From Novipirellula caenicola (GTDB lineage: Bacteria > Planctomycetota > Planctomycetia > Pirellulales > Pirellulaceae), in assembly GCF_039545035.1 (NCBI RefSeq), contig NZ_BAABRO010000018.1:62001-126000 (forward strand): a DNA stretch of 64,000 nucleotides. Direction: 5' to 3'. Below, piece by piece: positions 44,905 through 53,998 of the stretch. Every line of letters begins with the position of its first letter. The stretch's first letter is position 1. The translations under genes and the position numbers were made by a program. The notes beneath the pieces were generated by a model, which saw nothing but the letters and a program-made list of their open reading frames with translations, was not told the DNA's origin and made no database searches.

Positions 44905-47025
44905 CTATATCGGCGCGTCGGCGTATTTCGGTTCCACCACGACTTGCAATTCAATGTCGGTGCTTCGTTTCCCGTCGATCAACAAATGGGCGTCAAAGTG
45001 GTAACGGTCGACCGGCACGGACGTTTGTGCCGAACTAAATTCCAATCGCACCGTACAGCTGCCGACGGCCTTGTTGTGCAACGAGATCGAACCGACCAAT
45101 ACCGGAGAATCAGGCTCGGTCCCACCGCCGGCCGCCCCGACAACGACCGAGGCGGCGGTGTAATCGACGGCGGAATTGGTGATCGACCATTCGAACGCAC
45201 GTCCCATCGTGGCGGTGTAGTCGTCCCGTTGTTTGATTCGGATGGTGTCGGAAATGTTCGTCGATCCGTTGCCAGTAAAGTTGTTCGCCGATGGCAACAT
45301 GCGGGTCGCCACTGCGTCGGCCAGTTCCTCGTAATCAAATACGACGTCCGTTTCGGCGGTAACTTTTCCGGTGGCCGCTTCGATGGCAAGATCCGCAAAA
45401 TTCGACGGCAGCGCGGCGGTAAACGACGAACTGGTCAACAATGTGCCAAGCTGCGAATCCAAGTTGGCACTGGTCATCCCGATCGCGCTTCGCACGCCTG
45501 ATTCCGTCATCCCGCCCGAGACCACTTTTACGTCGACCATGCCGGGGCTGGAAAATACAAATTGATCGGTGACCGCTTTGATCGTGGCAATCTCGGTGTC
45601 GATGTATCCAGCAATCGTGCCGAGCGTACTGGGCAATGTCGTTCCAGTGTCTTCGATGATAGCCGCCAACTGCGTGTCTAAGTTAGCACTAGCCAATCCA
45701 ATCGCACTTCGCACGCCGGCCGCATCCAGTCCACTGCCGCCCGCACCGGACACCGCATTGGCGTCGACTTCGCCGGGGTTGGTGAAAACGAATTGATCCG
45801 TGACCGATTTGATTGCATCGATCAATCCATCCAACATGGCAAGCGTCGTCTCGGTCGCGGGATCGACGGGCAAGTTGTCGGTTTTGGCTTTGATCGCGGC
45901 GACCTCGGTGTCGATGTAACCGGCGATCATCGCCATAGTACTCGGCAACGTCGTTCCGGTGTCTTCGACGATTCCCGCAAGCTGTGTGTCCAAATTAGCG
46001 CTCGCCAAACCGATCGCACTTCGCACTCCGGCCGCATCCAATCCACCGCCCCCCGCACCGGACACCGCGTTGGCGTCGACTTCGCCGGGATTGGTGAAGA
46101 CGAATTGATCGGTCACCCCTTTGATTGCGTCGATCAAGCTATCCAACACGGCAAGCGTTGTCTCGGTCGCGGGATCGGCGGGCAAGTTGTCGGTCTTGGA
46201 TTTGATCGCGGCGACTTCGGTGTCGATGTATCCGGCGATCGTGGCCAAAGTACTCGGCAACGTCGTTCCAGTGTCTTCGACGATTGACGCAAGCTGCGTG
46301 TCCAAATTCGCACTGGCCAAACCGATGGCACTTCGCACGCCGGCTGCATCCAATCCACCTCCCCCCGCACCCGATACCGCGTTGGCGTCGACTTCGCCGG
46401 GGTTGGTAAACACGAATTGATCGGTGACCGCTTTGATCGCGTCGATCAAGCCATCTAATACGGCAAGCGTGGTCTCGGTCGCGGGATCGGCGGGCAAGTT
46501 GTCGGTTTGGGCTTTGATGGCGGCGACTTCGGTGTCGATGTAACCGGCGATGGTGGCCAACGTATTTGGTAGCGTCGTGCCAGTGTCTTCGACGATGGCC
46601 GCAAGCTGTGTGTCCAAATTCGCACTGGCCAAACCGATGGCGTTTCGCACTCCGGCCGCATCCAATCCACCGCCAACGGTCGATAATTCGTGGATCGTTG
46701 CATCAACGCTTGCGGTTCCGTCAGCCAACACGATCACCAATCGCACGGCATCGGCACCGGCGGCCACCGCCGTGGTCGATACGTCGATCGAATACAGATT
46801 GCCAAGTGCATCGACTGCATCGTGGATCAAAGTTCCATCCAAAAATGCGTCACCGTCATCGCCATCGACAAGCGAACCGACCGCCACGGCGGTCGCCCAT
46901 CGCCCCGACACCAATCGGCTGTATTTCGCCGACGTGATTCCCGAAACATCGAGATTCGTCACCGGATCATCCGTCGCGGACCAGACTCGGAAATAGAGAC
47001 GTGGGTAGGTAGGATTTGGTTTCAT
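44905..47025 (-). CDS. Repeat-containing fibre-like protein
   Basis: 706 residues. An N-terminal beta domain (1-110) is followed by four 104-residue repeats starting LDAAGVRSAIGLASANLDTQL, with VTDQFVFTNPGEVDANAV near each end and a fifth diverged copy (ESGVRSAIGM). The C-terminal ~150 residues form a beta-rich tip (DTIRIKQRDDYTATMGRAF...). Helical-bundle repeats of this kind occur in phage tail fibres, so an appendage role is likely. Repeat number could vary by recombination. Confidence 0.6.
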   Translation of the reverse strand: MKPNPTYPRLYFRVWSATDDPVTNLDVSGITSAKYSRLVSGRWATAVAVGSLVDGDDGDAFLDGTLIHDAVDALGNLYSIDVSTTAVAAGADAVRLVIVLADGTASVDATIHELSTVGGGLDAAGVRNAIGLASANLDTQLAAIVEDTGTTLPNTLATIAGYIDTEVAAIKAQTDNLPADPATETTLAVLDGLIDAIKAVTDQFVFTNPGEVDANAVSGAGGGGLDAAGVRSAIGLASANLDTQLASIVEDTGTTLPSTLATIAGYIDTEVAAIKSKTDNLPADPATETTLAVLDSLIDAIKGVTDQFVFTNPGEVDANAVSGAGGGGLDAAGVRSAIGLASANLDTQLAGIVEDTGTTLPSTMAMIAGYIDTEVAAIKAKTDNLPVDPATETTLAMLDGLIDAIKSVTDQFVFTNPGEVDANAVSGAGGSGLDAAGVRSAIGLASANLDTQLAAIIEDTGTTLPSTLGTIAGYIDTEIATIKAVTDQFVFSSPGMVDVKVVSGGMTESGVRSAIGMTSANLDSQLGTLLTSSSFTAALPSNFADLAIEAATGKVTAETDVVFDYEELADAVATRMLPSANNFTGNGSTNISDTIRIKQRDDYTATMGRAFEWSITNSAVDYTAASVVVGAAGGGTEPDSPVLVGSISLHNKAVGSCTVRLEFSSAQTSVPVDRYHFDAHLLIDGKRSTDIELQVVVEPKYADAPI
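45530..46690 (-). repeat. 312-bp tandem repeats in fibre gene
   Basis: Period 312 bp (for example the GCCGCATCCA box at 45719 and 46031), about four copies with high DNA identity. The repeats encode the 104-residue units and are prone to copy-number change. Confidence 0.8.
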
Positions 47026-47040
47026 TTCAATGCACGATGT

Positions 47041-47751
47041 CTAGAGAAAAAGCAAGCCACGTCGCACACCGGTCATGTAATCGGGGCCTTTGGGAGTTCC
47101 GCCGGGTTGATAGGCGCGAACGGACGCAAGTGCCGACATTTCACCCGCAGTCAATTCCCGATTGAAGATGCGGCAGTCATCCCATTTGCCCTTGGCATAG
47201 CCATAGCCTTCGTAGCCGAGCAACACGTTGGCCGACGATGCCGACGGTACCGCGATCGTTTTTGTTCCCGCGAGTGTTCCACTGATGTAAAACTTTAGGG
47301 TCGTCCCTGATCGCGTTGCACCACAATGCACCCACTGGTTTTGCGGGCAATTTGTATCGCTGTTGACCTGGGACGATCCATTCCAGTACTGCAATTTTTG
47401 GCTGTGCGTCGACGGGCTTAACCACAATTGAAACTGAGCATTTCCACCAACTCGCTGGTTCAAAAGAATCGCATCGTTGGTGGAATGTTTATAAACCCAG
47501 ATCGCGAACGAATGCGATGAAACCGGTACCGCGTTTAATGTGGTCGCGACATAATCGTTCGTTCCATCGAGATCGATCGCTCGAATACCGTCGTATGCGG
47601 TGTCCGCGATCCATGCGGTTGCGGGGGTGGCGTTTGTAAGTGTGCCATCGTTCCCGTTGCCACTCAGATCCGTCACGGTTGTGGTGCCATTGCCGTCATC
47701 ATCAAGGGATGGGCAAAGCCAAATGATTTCGCCACCAAGTCCCGTTGGCAT
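47041..47751 (-). CDS. LamG-like (concanavalin A-type) virion protein
   Basis: 236 residues. Starts with a linker, then the LamG jelly-roll pattern: GNDGTLTNATPATAW, DLDGTNDYVATTL, SFAIWVYKHST, WVHCGATRSGTTLKFYISGTL, KGKWDDCRIFNRELTAGEMSAL. Such domains bind carbohydrate or mediate adhesion and appear in phage appendages. Lies in the tail module between the tube candidate and the fibre gene. Confidence 0.75.
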   Translation of the reverse strand: MPTGLGGEIIWLCPSLDDDGNGTTTVTDLSGNGNDGTLTNATPATAWIADTAYDGIRAIDLDGTNDYVATTLNAVPVSSHSFAIWVYKHSTNDAILLNQRVGGNAQFQLWLSPSTHSQKLQYWNGSSQVNSDTNCPQNQWVHCGATRSGTTLKFYISGTLAGTKTIAVPSASSANVLLGYEGYGYAKGKWDDCRIFNRELTAGEMSALASVRAYQPGGTPKGPDYMTGVRRGLLFL

Positions 47752-47762
47752 TGAGGGTTCCT

Positions 47763-48029
47763 TTAATGATCAACCGTCGCGGAGGTCTTGTTCGTTTGCG
47801 ATTTTGTTGGTGTCGCAGCGGCGTTTACGATGCCGGGGACGGAACCGAGTCGCTTGCCTTTGATTGCGGCAACGCACTTCGTTTTGGTTGCGTCGTCGAT
47901 ATTCGCAACCTTGGCCGACGCTTCGTGATGCGAACATCCGGTCGCTCGGCGATAAACGTTTGCGATCGCTGCGTCGTCGATTACGGCGGCGGGTGCGGGG
48001 GTATTTGACTTTGTTCGTCTTTTGGCCAT
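47763..48029 (-). CDS. Small virion-module protein
   Basis: 88 residues, MAKRRTKSNTPAPAAVIDDAA. Short helices with Lys/Thr-rich ends (ATGCSHHEASAKVANIDDATKTKCVAAIKG). Three bp after the tube candidate, so transcribed with it. No family recognised. Confidence 0.45.
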   Translation of the reverse strand: MAKRRTKSNTPAPAAVIDDAAIANVYRRATGCSHHEASAKVANIDDATKTKCVAAIKGKRLGSVPGIVNAAATPTKSQTNKTSATVDH

Positions 48030-48032
48030 GGG

Positions 48033-48917
48033 CTAAGTAATCAATAAAGGGGCATTGGTACCGTCCCAAGTGCACACCACTTGGATCACGGATTGAGCAC
48101 GCGCGGGACCTTGGCCCGATCGGTTTTGATACGTCGCCAAACCGTGCGCGGTGATTTCGATGTCGTCGGCGGCCGAGAATCCGATACCGTCGGTCTCGCG
48201 TTGTCTCAGCACGATCGAGGTGTCGGCGTGCGCGGCGCCCTTGCCCTTCAACGGGATTCCGGATCCGGCAAGCAACCCCGATTCCAACGTGGTGATGTTG
48301 ATCACCGACGTGATGCCTTGATCCTTGGTGATGTGTTTGTCGAAAATGTCGCTCTTGCATCCGAGCGTATCGACGTTGATGCCAAAATCGATCGAGACAT
48401 CGGTGATGCATCCGAGATCAATGCCGCCGATCGTGGCACTTTTTAGGGTGTGACGCACGTTGTCTTGGATGATCGCCGGCAACGTTGCTTCGGTGGCCAC
48501 CGTCAACGGATCGGTCGCCCCGTCGTCACTATGTGAAACCGCCTCGAGATCGAGCACCGCGTCTTGGCGATGGCTGCATTGCAATCGTCGAGGAACCAAG
48601 ACACCACGATTCATCGAATACGATGTGCCAGCCGTCGAGATTACACCGTCGACAAGATCGGCCCAATAGGCGACGAATTTGGAAAGGTCGCTAAATGCCG
48701 CCGATCCGGTGGTCCCGGTAACGGCCAAAACCGATGCGATCGCTCGCGATTGGAAAAGCACACGTGGTTTGACACCAGTCACCGCAGCGAACTGGGGAAA
48801 TTGCGATCCAATGCCAACGTCCGATTGCACCTCGGGATTCGTCGCTGAATCGAGCGTGGTGATACCCGCAAGAACGGTGTCGCCGAGTTTGCAAGTGTAG
48901 GCGGATTGCAGTCCCAT
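48033..48917 (-). CDS. Major tail protein (tube) candidate
   Basis: 294 residues from ATG 48917 (MGLQSAYTCKLGDTVLAGITTLD). Beta-rich, no membrane or coiled segment, late-strand pattern (TSVINITTLESGLLAGSGIPLKGKG...SIVLRQRETDGIGF) compatible with the siphophage tube fold. Positioned after the connector genes and before the fibre, LamG and tape-measure genes. Assignment inferred mainly from gene order. Confidence 0.5.
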   Translation of the reverse strand: MGLQSAYTCKLGDTVLAGITTLDSATNPEVQSDVGIGSQFPQFAAVTGVKPRVLFQSRAIASVLAVTGTTGSAAFSDLSKFVAYWADLVDGVISTAGTSYSMNRGVLVPRRLQCSHRQDAVLDLEAVSHSDDGATDPLTVATEATLPAIIQDNVRHTLKSATIGGIDLGCITDVSIDFGINVDTLGCKSDIFDKHITKDQGITSVINITTLESGLLAGSGIPLKGKGAAHADTSIVLRQRETDGIGFSAADDIEITAHGLATYQNRSGQGPARAQSVIQVVCTWDGTNAPLLIT

Positions 48918-49023
48918 GGCGGGGATCTCCCAAAAATCGATGATCGATGGTGGCGGAATGGCGAAAGTGCCAATTGAAAGCCGACGGGCGCGGTGTCCCG
49001 CGTTTGGTCGATCATGCGAACCG

Positions 49024-49554
49024 CTAGGATTGATCCCACTCGCGATCGAGATGCGTGTCGTAAACGCGAGCGAGCTCTTGAATCTCGGACGCGAGCAATC
49101 GACGGAATTCGTCGTGCATGCGGATTCGGCTGCGGGGATGACGGAACGAGAATTTTGACGCACCTCGGTACGCGACTCGGCCGCGTTTGCTAGTCGATGT
49201 TACCGATGCCGATCGCATTGCCCGGTACGTGGCACCGGTCCAAATCAACGGATTGGCAACGCCTCGACCACCGCCGAATTTGCTTCGCAGCTTTCGGCCG
49301 TAATACGATTTGCGAAACGCTTTGGAATTGGGGTCGAGGTTTTCACCCTTTCGAGCGTGGTACCCGGCCGCCTTGGCATGCTCGGGCGTGAATCGCTTTT
49401 CTCGCAAGTGTTCGTGGAAATAGACCGCCGTTGCATGCCACGCTTTTTTGGACGCGTCGTTGTACGCCTTTTTCAATCCTCGACCAATCGGTCCACGATC
49501 GCGGATCCCGATGGCCAAATAGCCACGTTTGGCAGCGACGCGGCGGGCGACCAT
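49024..49554 (-). CDS. Head-tail connector, gp10-like
   Basis: 176 residues; start overlaps the upstream stop (TAATG). Very basic with RKGENLDPNSKAFRKSYYGRKLRSKFGGGRGVANPLIWTGATYRAM. Resembles HK97 gp10/minor tail completion proteins in length, basic charge and the PLIWTG motif. It would help join the capsid to the tail. Confidence 0.55.
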   Translation of the reverse strand: MVARRVAAKRGYLAIGIRDRGPIGRGLKKAYNDASKKAWHATAVYFHEHLREKRFTPEHAKAAGYHARKGENLDPNSKAFRKSYYGRKLRSKFGGGRGVANPLIWTGATYRAMRSASVTSTSKRGRVAYRGASKFSFRHPRSRIRMHDEFRRLLASEIQELARVYDTHLDREWDQS

Positions 49555-50180
49555 TAACGATGCCCCCACGTCAACGTAAGATCAAACACGACGGCGTCGC
49601 CGAGCGAGACGACTTCTTTCTTCGATGTGCGGATGTACGCGTCCACGTCGATCGACACCAATGGTAAATAACCGGGGGTGTTGGCCAATTCCCACAATCC
49701 CGGCGAATTGGAGTCGTAGCTACGAATCAAACGGCCGATCAAATCCATCACCCAACGTCCAACGGCGGTCGGATTGTTGGCATGTTCGGCGGGCACGTTC
49801 AATTCGATTTGGATCACCATTCGACCGCTGGCGATCGGTGTGCACGCATCGGCGGTCGCAACCGCCAGGCGAAAGCCGCCATGGACTTCGTGCCACAGAA
49901 TCGCCAGCGGTCTCAGGTTTTCGATCTGAGTGCGGCTGTAGTCGGGGCCGGGCGATGCCGGCGGCAATGCGTCGTAATAGATGTGCGATGCATCCGCGAT
50001 TTCTTGCCACACCGCAGTGGCCGCCAACATGTCGCGAGCACGATCGAGGGCATTTAAAAGTGGCACGAAGCGATCCGTAGGTGACGCGAAACCAATGATC
50101 CGATGGGTGCGATCATCGGCAATCGTTTCCTCACGTCCCGCGTTGGGATCACCGCCGATAATTGTCGCGGGCGACTTCAT
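49554..50180 (-). CDS. Tail terminator/connector candidate
   Basis: 208 residues, MKSPATIIGGDPNAGREET. Alpha/beta with a conserved-looking core (MVIQIELNVPAEHANNPTAVGRWVMDLIGRLIRS) typical of small ring-forming completion proteins. Overlaps the upstream gene by 32 bp. Function inferred from its place. Confidence 0.45.
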   Translation of the reverse strand: MKSPATIIGGDPNAGREETIADDRTHRIIGFASPTDRFVPLLNALDRARDMLAATAVWQEIADASHIYYDALPPASPGPDYSRTQIENLRPLAILWHEVHGGFRLAVATADACTPIASGRMVIQIELNVPAEHANNPTAVGRWVMDLIGRLIRSYDSNSPGLWELANTPGYLPLVSIDVDAYIRTSKKEVVSLGDAVVFDLTLTWGHR

Positions 50181-50496
50181 TTTTTAACGTCCGCACCAAC
50201 ATGACTTCGGTGCCCGGGGTTTCGGTGGCGACGACTTCATCGATTTGCCATCGGATCGAATCAATCGTGACAATCGCGTCGTCACGTACCGATGCGAGCT
50301 CGGTGAACCGACACCGCCGCGTCGCAACCGTGTCCGTACCGTTTGGTGTGGAACGCGTCACGATACGAGCGTGATGAAGCACGGCGGGGGTGGATGCGGC
50401 CGAGCCACCCGGGTCGGTGATCTCGACCGATGTCGCGAAAACGGATTGATGAGCCGCAGCGATATGACCCCGAAAGAGATTCGCAAAGTAGCTCAT
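50149..50496 (-). CDS. Head-completion (stopper) candidate
   Basis: 115 residues, MSYFANLFRGHIAAAHQSVF. Small beta barrel-like pattern (VEITDPGGSAAST...RCRFTELASVRDDAIVTIDSIRWQIDEVVATETPGTEVMLVRTL). Its size, the WQIDE-like strand and position match FII/stopper-type proteins. Confidence 0.5.
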   Translation of the reverse strand: MSYFANLFRGHIAAAHQSVFATSVEITDPGGSAASTPAVLHHARIVTRSTPNGTDTVATRRCRFTELASVRDDAIVTIDSIRWQIDEVVATETPGTEVMLVRTLKNEVARDNYRR

Positions 50497-50564
50497 AAAT
50501 TCAATCCTTGCAAAACCGCACCGATTCCGGTGCGGTCAACAACGGCTTAAACGAAAGCGACTTT

Positions 50565-50903
50565 TTACAACGTAATCGCGACGTGCAATTTCGTCGTGCC
50601 CGATCCAGCCACTTCCGTCGATGTTCCGATCAACGTGTTGCCGGTCGACGTCGTTGTCACTTCCTTGTTGGTCGCATCCCAATACGCGTTGGCCGCTTTG
50701 GCAAATGTGTCGGTCGATTTCTTCACGACGTCGACGGTCATCGGCGATTTGATCGGCAACGGGTCGATACGGTCGCCGATCGCACAGCTTTGAAGTCCGT
50801 CGAACAATGCCCACGAACCATCGGGACGCTGCAGAAAGTCGCCGGGATCGTAGGCGGCTTCGGCGGCGAAGGGATAGCGACCGTCAATGTGTCGGATGTC
50901 CAT
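50565..50903 (-). CDS. DUF2190-like capsid decoration protein
   Basis: 112 residues. VVKKSTDTFAKAANAYWDATNKEVTTT...NTLIGTSTEVAGSGTTKLHVAITL follows the DUF2190 pattern (an A..Y.D motif, then iG.a......G....v.V.l). These proteins stabilise or decorate capsids and sit next to the major capsid gene. Confidence 0.65.
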   Translation of the reverse strand: MDIRHIDGRYPFAAEAAYDPGDFLQRPDGSWALFDGLQSCAIGDRIDPLPIKSPMTVDVVKKSTDTFAKAANAYWDATNKEVTTTSTGNTLIGTSTEVAGSGTTKLHVAITL

Positions 50904-50965
50904 TTGTGGATTCTTCGTGATTCAGAGGGTAAACGTAGAAAGGGGGCGAAGGGTAGATCGTGGTA

Positions 50966-51508
50966 TTACGCCGCGATCGCGTCGATCTCGGCGAGCGCCT
51001 CGAGCAACGCTTCGTTGGTCTTTTCGCCAATGCCGTCGATCGATTCAAAACTGCCCTCGTGTTCGGCGAGGAACAATCGGGCTTTGGCGATTCCAGTCAC
51101 GCCGTTTTCGGCAAGCAATTCAATCGTTCGCTTGCTCGCCTTCGCTGCTCTTAAAACGGCGGCAAAATCATCGCTCGGCGTTTGGCTGTCATTGTGCGAA
51201 TCGTCGTCGTTGGTTTCCTCGATCGAATCCGACTTCACCACCGCTTGGCCTTGTCGCAACATCACAAACAACGTGGCGAGCGAATGCTCGGTCGTGATCC
51301 TCGCCAACGACCGTTGGTTCGCATCGAGAATATCGATCTCACGAACACCGTCGACTTTTCGCGATTCCAACTTCAAACCGGATCGAGTCCCGAGGCCGGC
51401 TAGCTGTCGCTCGGTCAAATCGGTTTCGACGGTCGCGAGCGTTTCACCGCCAGCGACATCACGGTCCAAGCGGATGGGGGCGGCGGCGATGATGATCAAT
51501 TCAGACAT
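50966..51508 (-). CDS. Helix-hairpin-helix protein in head module
   Basis: 180 residues from ATG 51508 (MSELIIIAAAPIRLDRDV). The N-terminal half is beta-rich; a Ser/Asp linker follows; the C-terminus carries two HhH motifs (LLAENGVTGIAKARLFL and FESIDGIGEKTNEALLEAL) of the kind that grips DNA. Between the capsid and decoration genes, so a head-completion or DNA-associated protein. Confidence 0.6.
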   Translation of the reverse strand: MSELIIIAAAPIRLDRDVAGGETLATVETDLTERQLAGLGTRSGLKLESRKVDGVREIDILDANQRSLARITTEHSLATLFVMLRQGQAVVKSDSIEETNDDDSHNDSQTPSDDFAAVLRAAKASKRTIELLAENGVTGIAKARLFLAEHEGSFESIDGIGEKTNEALLEALAEIDAIAA

Positions 51509-51606
51509 GGGCCAATCGTCTATTGGAAAAGATGGGTACGCAGGCGGGGCGGCGGAGCCACATGAACGTGAACCCCGCCGCCCCTTTCTCACAGGTTGAA
51601 TTGTGT

Positions 51607-53982
51607 TTACACCTCGGCGACGTCGACTCGCACGATACCGGTCCGGGTGGCGGCTGCAACACCGACGTCGACAAGAACGTCCCACGCGGTGCCGAATTCG
51701 CCCACCGGCAACCGGCCAGAACGTGTGACGGGACCACGATTGGTGCCGCGTCGCCACGCCATCACGATCGAGCGTTTGGGTTCACCATTGACGAAATAAG
51801 TGTTCGGCTTGCCAGCGATTTCTTTGTCTTCGTCCGCCGGATTCGCACATCCAAGGTCGATCACATTGTCTTCGACGCGTCGATAACTGTTTTTCATCAC
51901 GTTGTCGGTGCCATCGGATGACGTCGTCGACGTGATCACCTTTTTGGCTTTCATCGACAACGTCGTGCCGTGGAACAACGTGCTTTCGCTGACGACGATC
52001 CGCTTGTTGCCGATCTTCTTGTTCTTAAGCAACGTGCTGGCGGCATTGAGCCCATCTTCGGTCATCGCGCCATCGGTGATGTAGTTTGTGCCGTCGACGA
52101 ACAATGGGTTACCATCGGAAAGGTTCGGATTGCCGAGCAACAACGACCACGCTAAATCACCGGGGATTTGACGCGCGGATACACCAATCTCGCGAGGCAA
52201 CGTGTCGACCACGTCGAACGAGTCGTTGATGATCACCTGATCGCTGACGACCAACATCCCCGCGTACCGCTCGGCCGCCACTTGCGCAACCGTCGGATCG
52301 TCGATGTTCAATAGCGCCGCTTTGCCGCCGTTCATCCCTTGCTTTTTCAAGCGTCCAACGCCGTTGGCATACGCCTCTTGGTTGGGCCGGAAATCGGGGA
52401 CATCCTTTTGCCGACAAAACTCTTGGTACGTCGATGGGGTCTCGGCAAAACCGGCGACCATCATCATGTGCACCACCGATCCGAACAACGCGTTGAAATT
52501 GCCGTTGCTGAATGCACGTTCGAGGATGTCGTCATCATTCCACGACGCACGGTCGCCGCTCAATTCGATCAACGCTTCACAGAACCGCACGAACGAACCG
52601 CCCGCCAGTTGTTGAGTGCGTGCCGCATCAAACGCCGCTTCGACTTGGTTTCGTGCTTCGCCTTGTCGAGCCGCACCACGAAGCCACCCCAACTCAAAAC
52701 CTCGTTTTCCGAACACACCTTCGGCCGCCGGCGAACGCAACGCAACGTGGTCGGGTTCGATGCCGCATCGGGCCAACAACCCGGCTTGCAGTGATTGCAG
52801 CGTGATACCGCCGCGAACGTGACCGCCGGGGGCACCGCTGGGGACTGGCGTAACCGGATCGGAACCAGTATTGCGAAGTGCCTTCAAAAACTCGGCCGAC
52901 GCATCGGAAACCGAGGTTCCATTGTTGAGACACCGTTGCACGACGTCTTGGGGCACGAGCGGGTGTTCGGCGGCCAAACCGCGGATCGCGGCTTGGCGTT
53001 CACGCTCTTGGCGGATGCCATCTTCGACCGACGGGCCATTGTTCGGGCTATTGTTCGGCCCATTGTTGGTTGGGACGTTTGGCGTGTTTTGGTTCGAACG
53101 CGATGGAATCGGGAAATCGGATTCGACGAATCCTTCGATCGAGTGTTTAGCGACAAGATCGTGCAACGCTTTGAAGTGCGATTTGTCGAGATTGGACTTG
53201 GCCCAAGCAAACGCGGCCGCATTGTCCGCAAACGTGGTTTCGCTGGAAAGTCCATGAGAGCGGAGAAAGCGAAGCAATTCGTTCACTGTGTCAGATCCGT
53301 TGCGGGGTGTCGTGGATTGCCGTTCGGTCGGTTCGATGATTGAGCTTTGCGAATCATTTGCGACTGTCCCGCGTTGTCTGCCGCTGTCGCTCCGCATTTG
53401 GGCGCGTTTGTCCGCCGGAATCACCACCACCGACACCTCACGCAACCGCCAACGACGAACGACTCGCAAGTCGTAATCCTTGGGGGCTTTGAATGTTCGC
53501 CCATCGATCACTTGCGATTCGCCCGCGGTGATCGTGATGTAATCGTTGACCGTGTAGTCGTATCCGACCGACACGCGACGCAAATGGCCTTGCTTGACTC
53601 GACGCCAAATCGCTTCGGCTTTGTCGTCCAGATCATCACCAAACGTAACCACCCCGACCAATTCGTCGTTCTTGGCAGCGTGCTGCGTGACGCTTCCGAG
53701 GATCGCTTCGACGTCGTATTGTCGGTGATCACGAAGCAGCGGCGTTTGGTCCTCGAATTCACATCCGGCGACCACCAACGTTTCGAGCACGATTTTGCCC
53801 GACCGCCAATCGTAAACGCGTACCGGATCTTCGGTCGTCAATACACAATTGACGCTGCGGTTTTCTTCGTCGAGCGACTTCGGCACGATCACGGCCGCAC
53901 GGGTGATCACGTCGTCGTGATTCCCGTCATCGCGACGACGATGGATGATGTCATGCAGGTCAATTAAATCAGATTGGGGCAT
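51607..53982 (-). CDS. Prohead protease fused to major capsid protein
   Basis: 791 residues from ATG 53982, chosen because GAGG lies 9 nt upstream; an ATG at 54009 has none. The N-terminal ~200 residues match the HK97-type serine protease: LLRDHRQYDVEAILGSV (His), RRVSVGY (Ser) and WRLREVSVVVIPAD. A Gln/Asn/Pro-rich linker (~200-350) follows. The C-terminal ~400 residues read as a capsid subunit (RNQVEAAFDAARTQQLAGGSF, LSMKAKKVITSTTSSD, RGTNRGPVTRSGRLPVGEFGTAWDVLVDVGV). Maturation would cut between them. These are usually separate genes. Confidence 0.8.
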   Translation of the reverse strand: MPQSDLIDLHDIIHRRRDDGNHDDVITRAAVIVPKSLDEENRSVNCVLTTEDPVRVYDWRSGKIVLETLVVAGCEFEDQTPLLRDHRQYDVEAILGSVTQHAAKNDELVGVVTFGDDLDDKAEAIWRRVKQGHLRRVSVGYDYTVNDYITITAGESQVIDGRTFKAPKDYDLRVVRRWRLREVSVVVIPADKRAQMRSDSGRQRGTVANDSQSSIIEPTERQSTTPRNGSDTVNELLRFLRSHGLSSETTFADNAAAFAWAKSNLDKSHFKALHDLVAKHSIEGFVESDFPIPSRSNQNTPNVPTNNGPNNSPNNGPSVEDGIRQERERQAAIRGLAAEHPLVPQDVVQRCLNNGTSVSDASAEFLKALRNTGSDPVTPVPSGAPGGHVRGGITLQSLQAGLLARCGIEPDHVALRSPAAEGVFGKRGFELGWLRGAARQGEARNQVEAAFDAARTQQLAGGSFVRFCEALIELSGDRASWNDDDILERAFSNGNFNALFGSVVHMMMVAGFAETPSTYQEFCRQKDVPDFRPNQEAYANGVGRLKKQGMNGGKAALLNIDDPTVAQVAAERYAGMLVVSDQVIINDSFDVVDTLPREIGVSARQIPGDLAWSLLLGNPNLSDGNPLFVDGTNYITDGAMTEDGLNAASTLLKNKKIGNKRIVVSESTLFHGTTLSMKAKKVITSTTSSDGTDNVMKNSYRRVEDNVIDLGCANPADEDKEIAGKPNTYFVNGEPKRSIVMAWRRGTNRGPVTRSGRLPVGEFGTAWDVLVDVGVAAATRTGIVRVDVAEV

Positions 53983-53998
53983 CGGAGCCTCATGGGGG

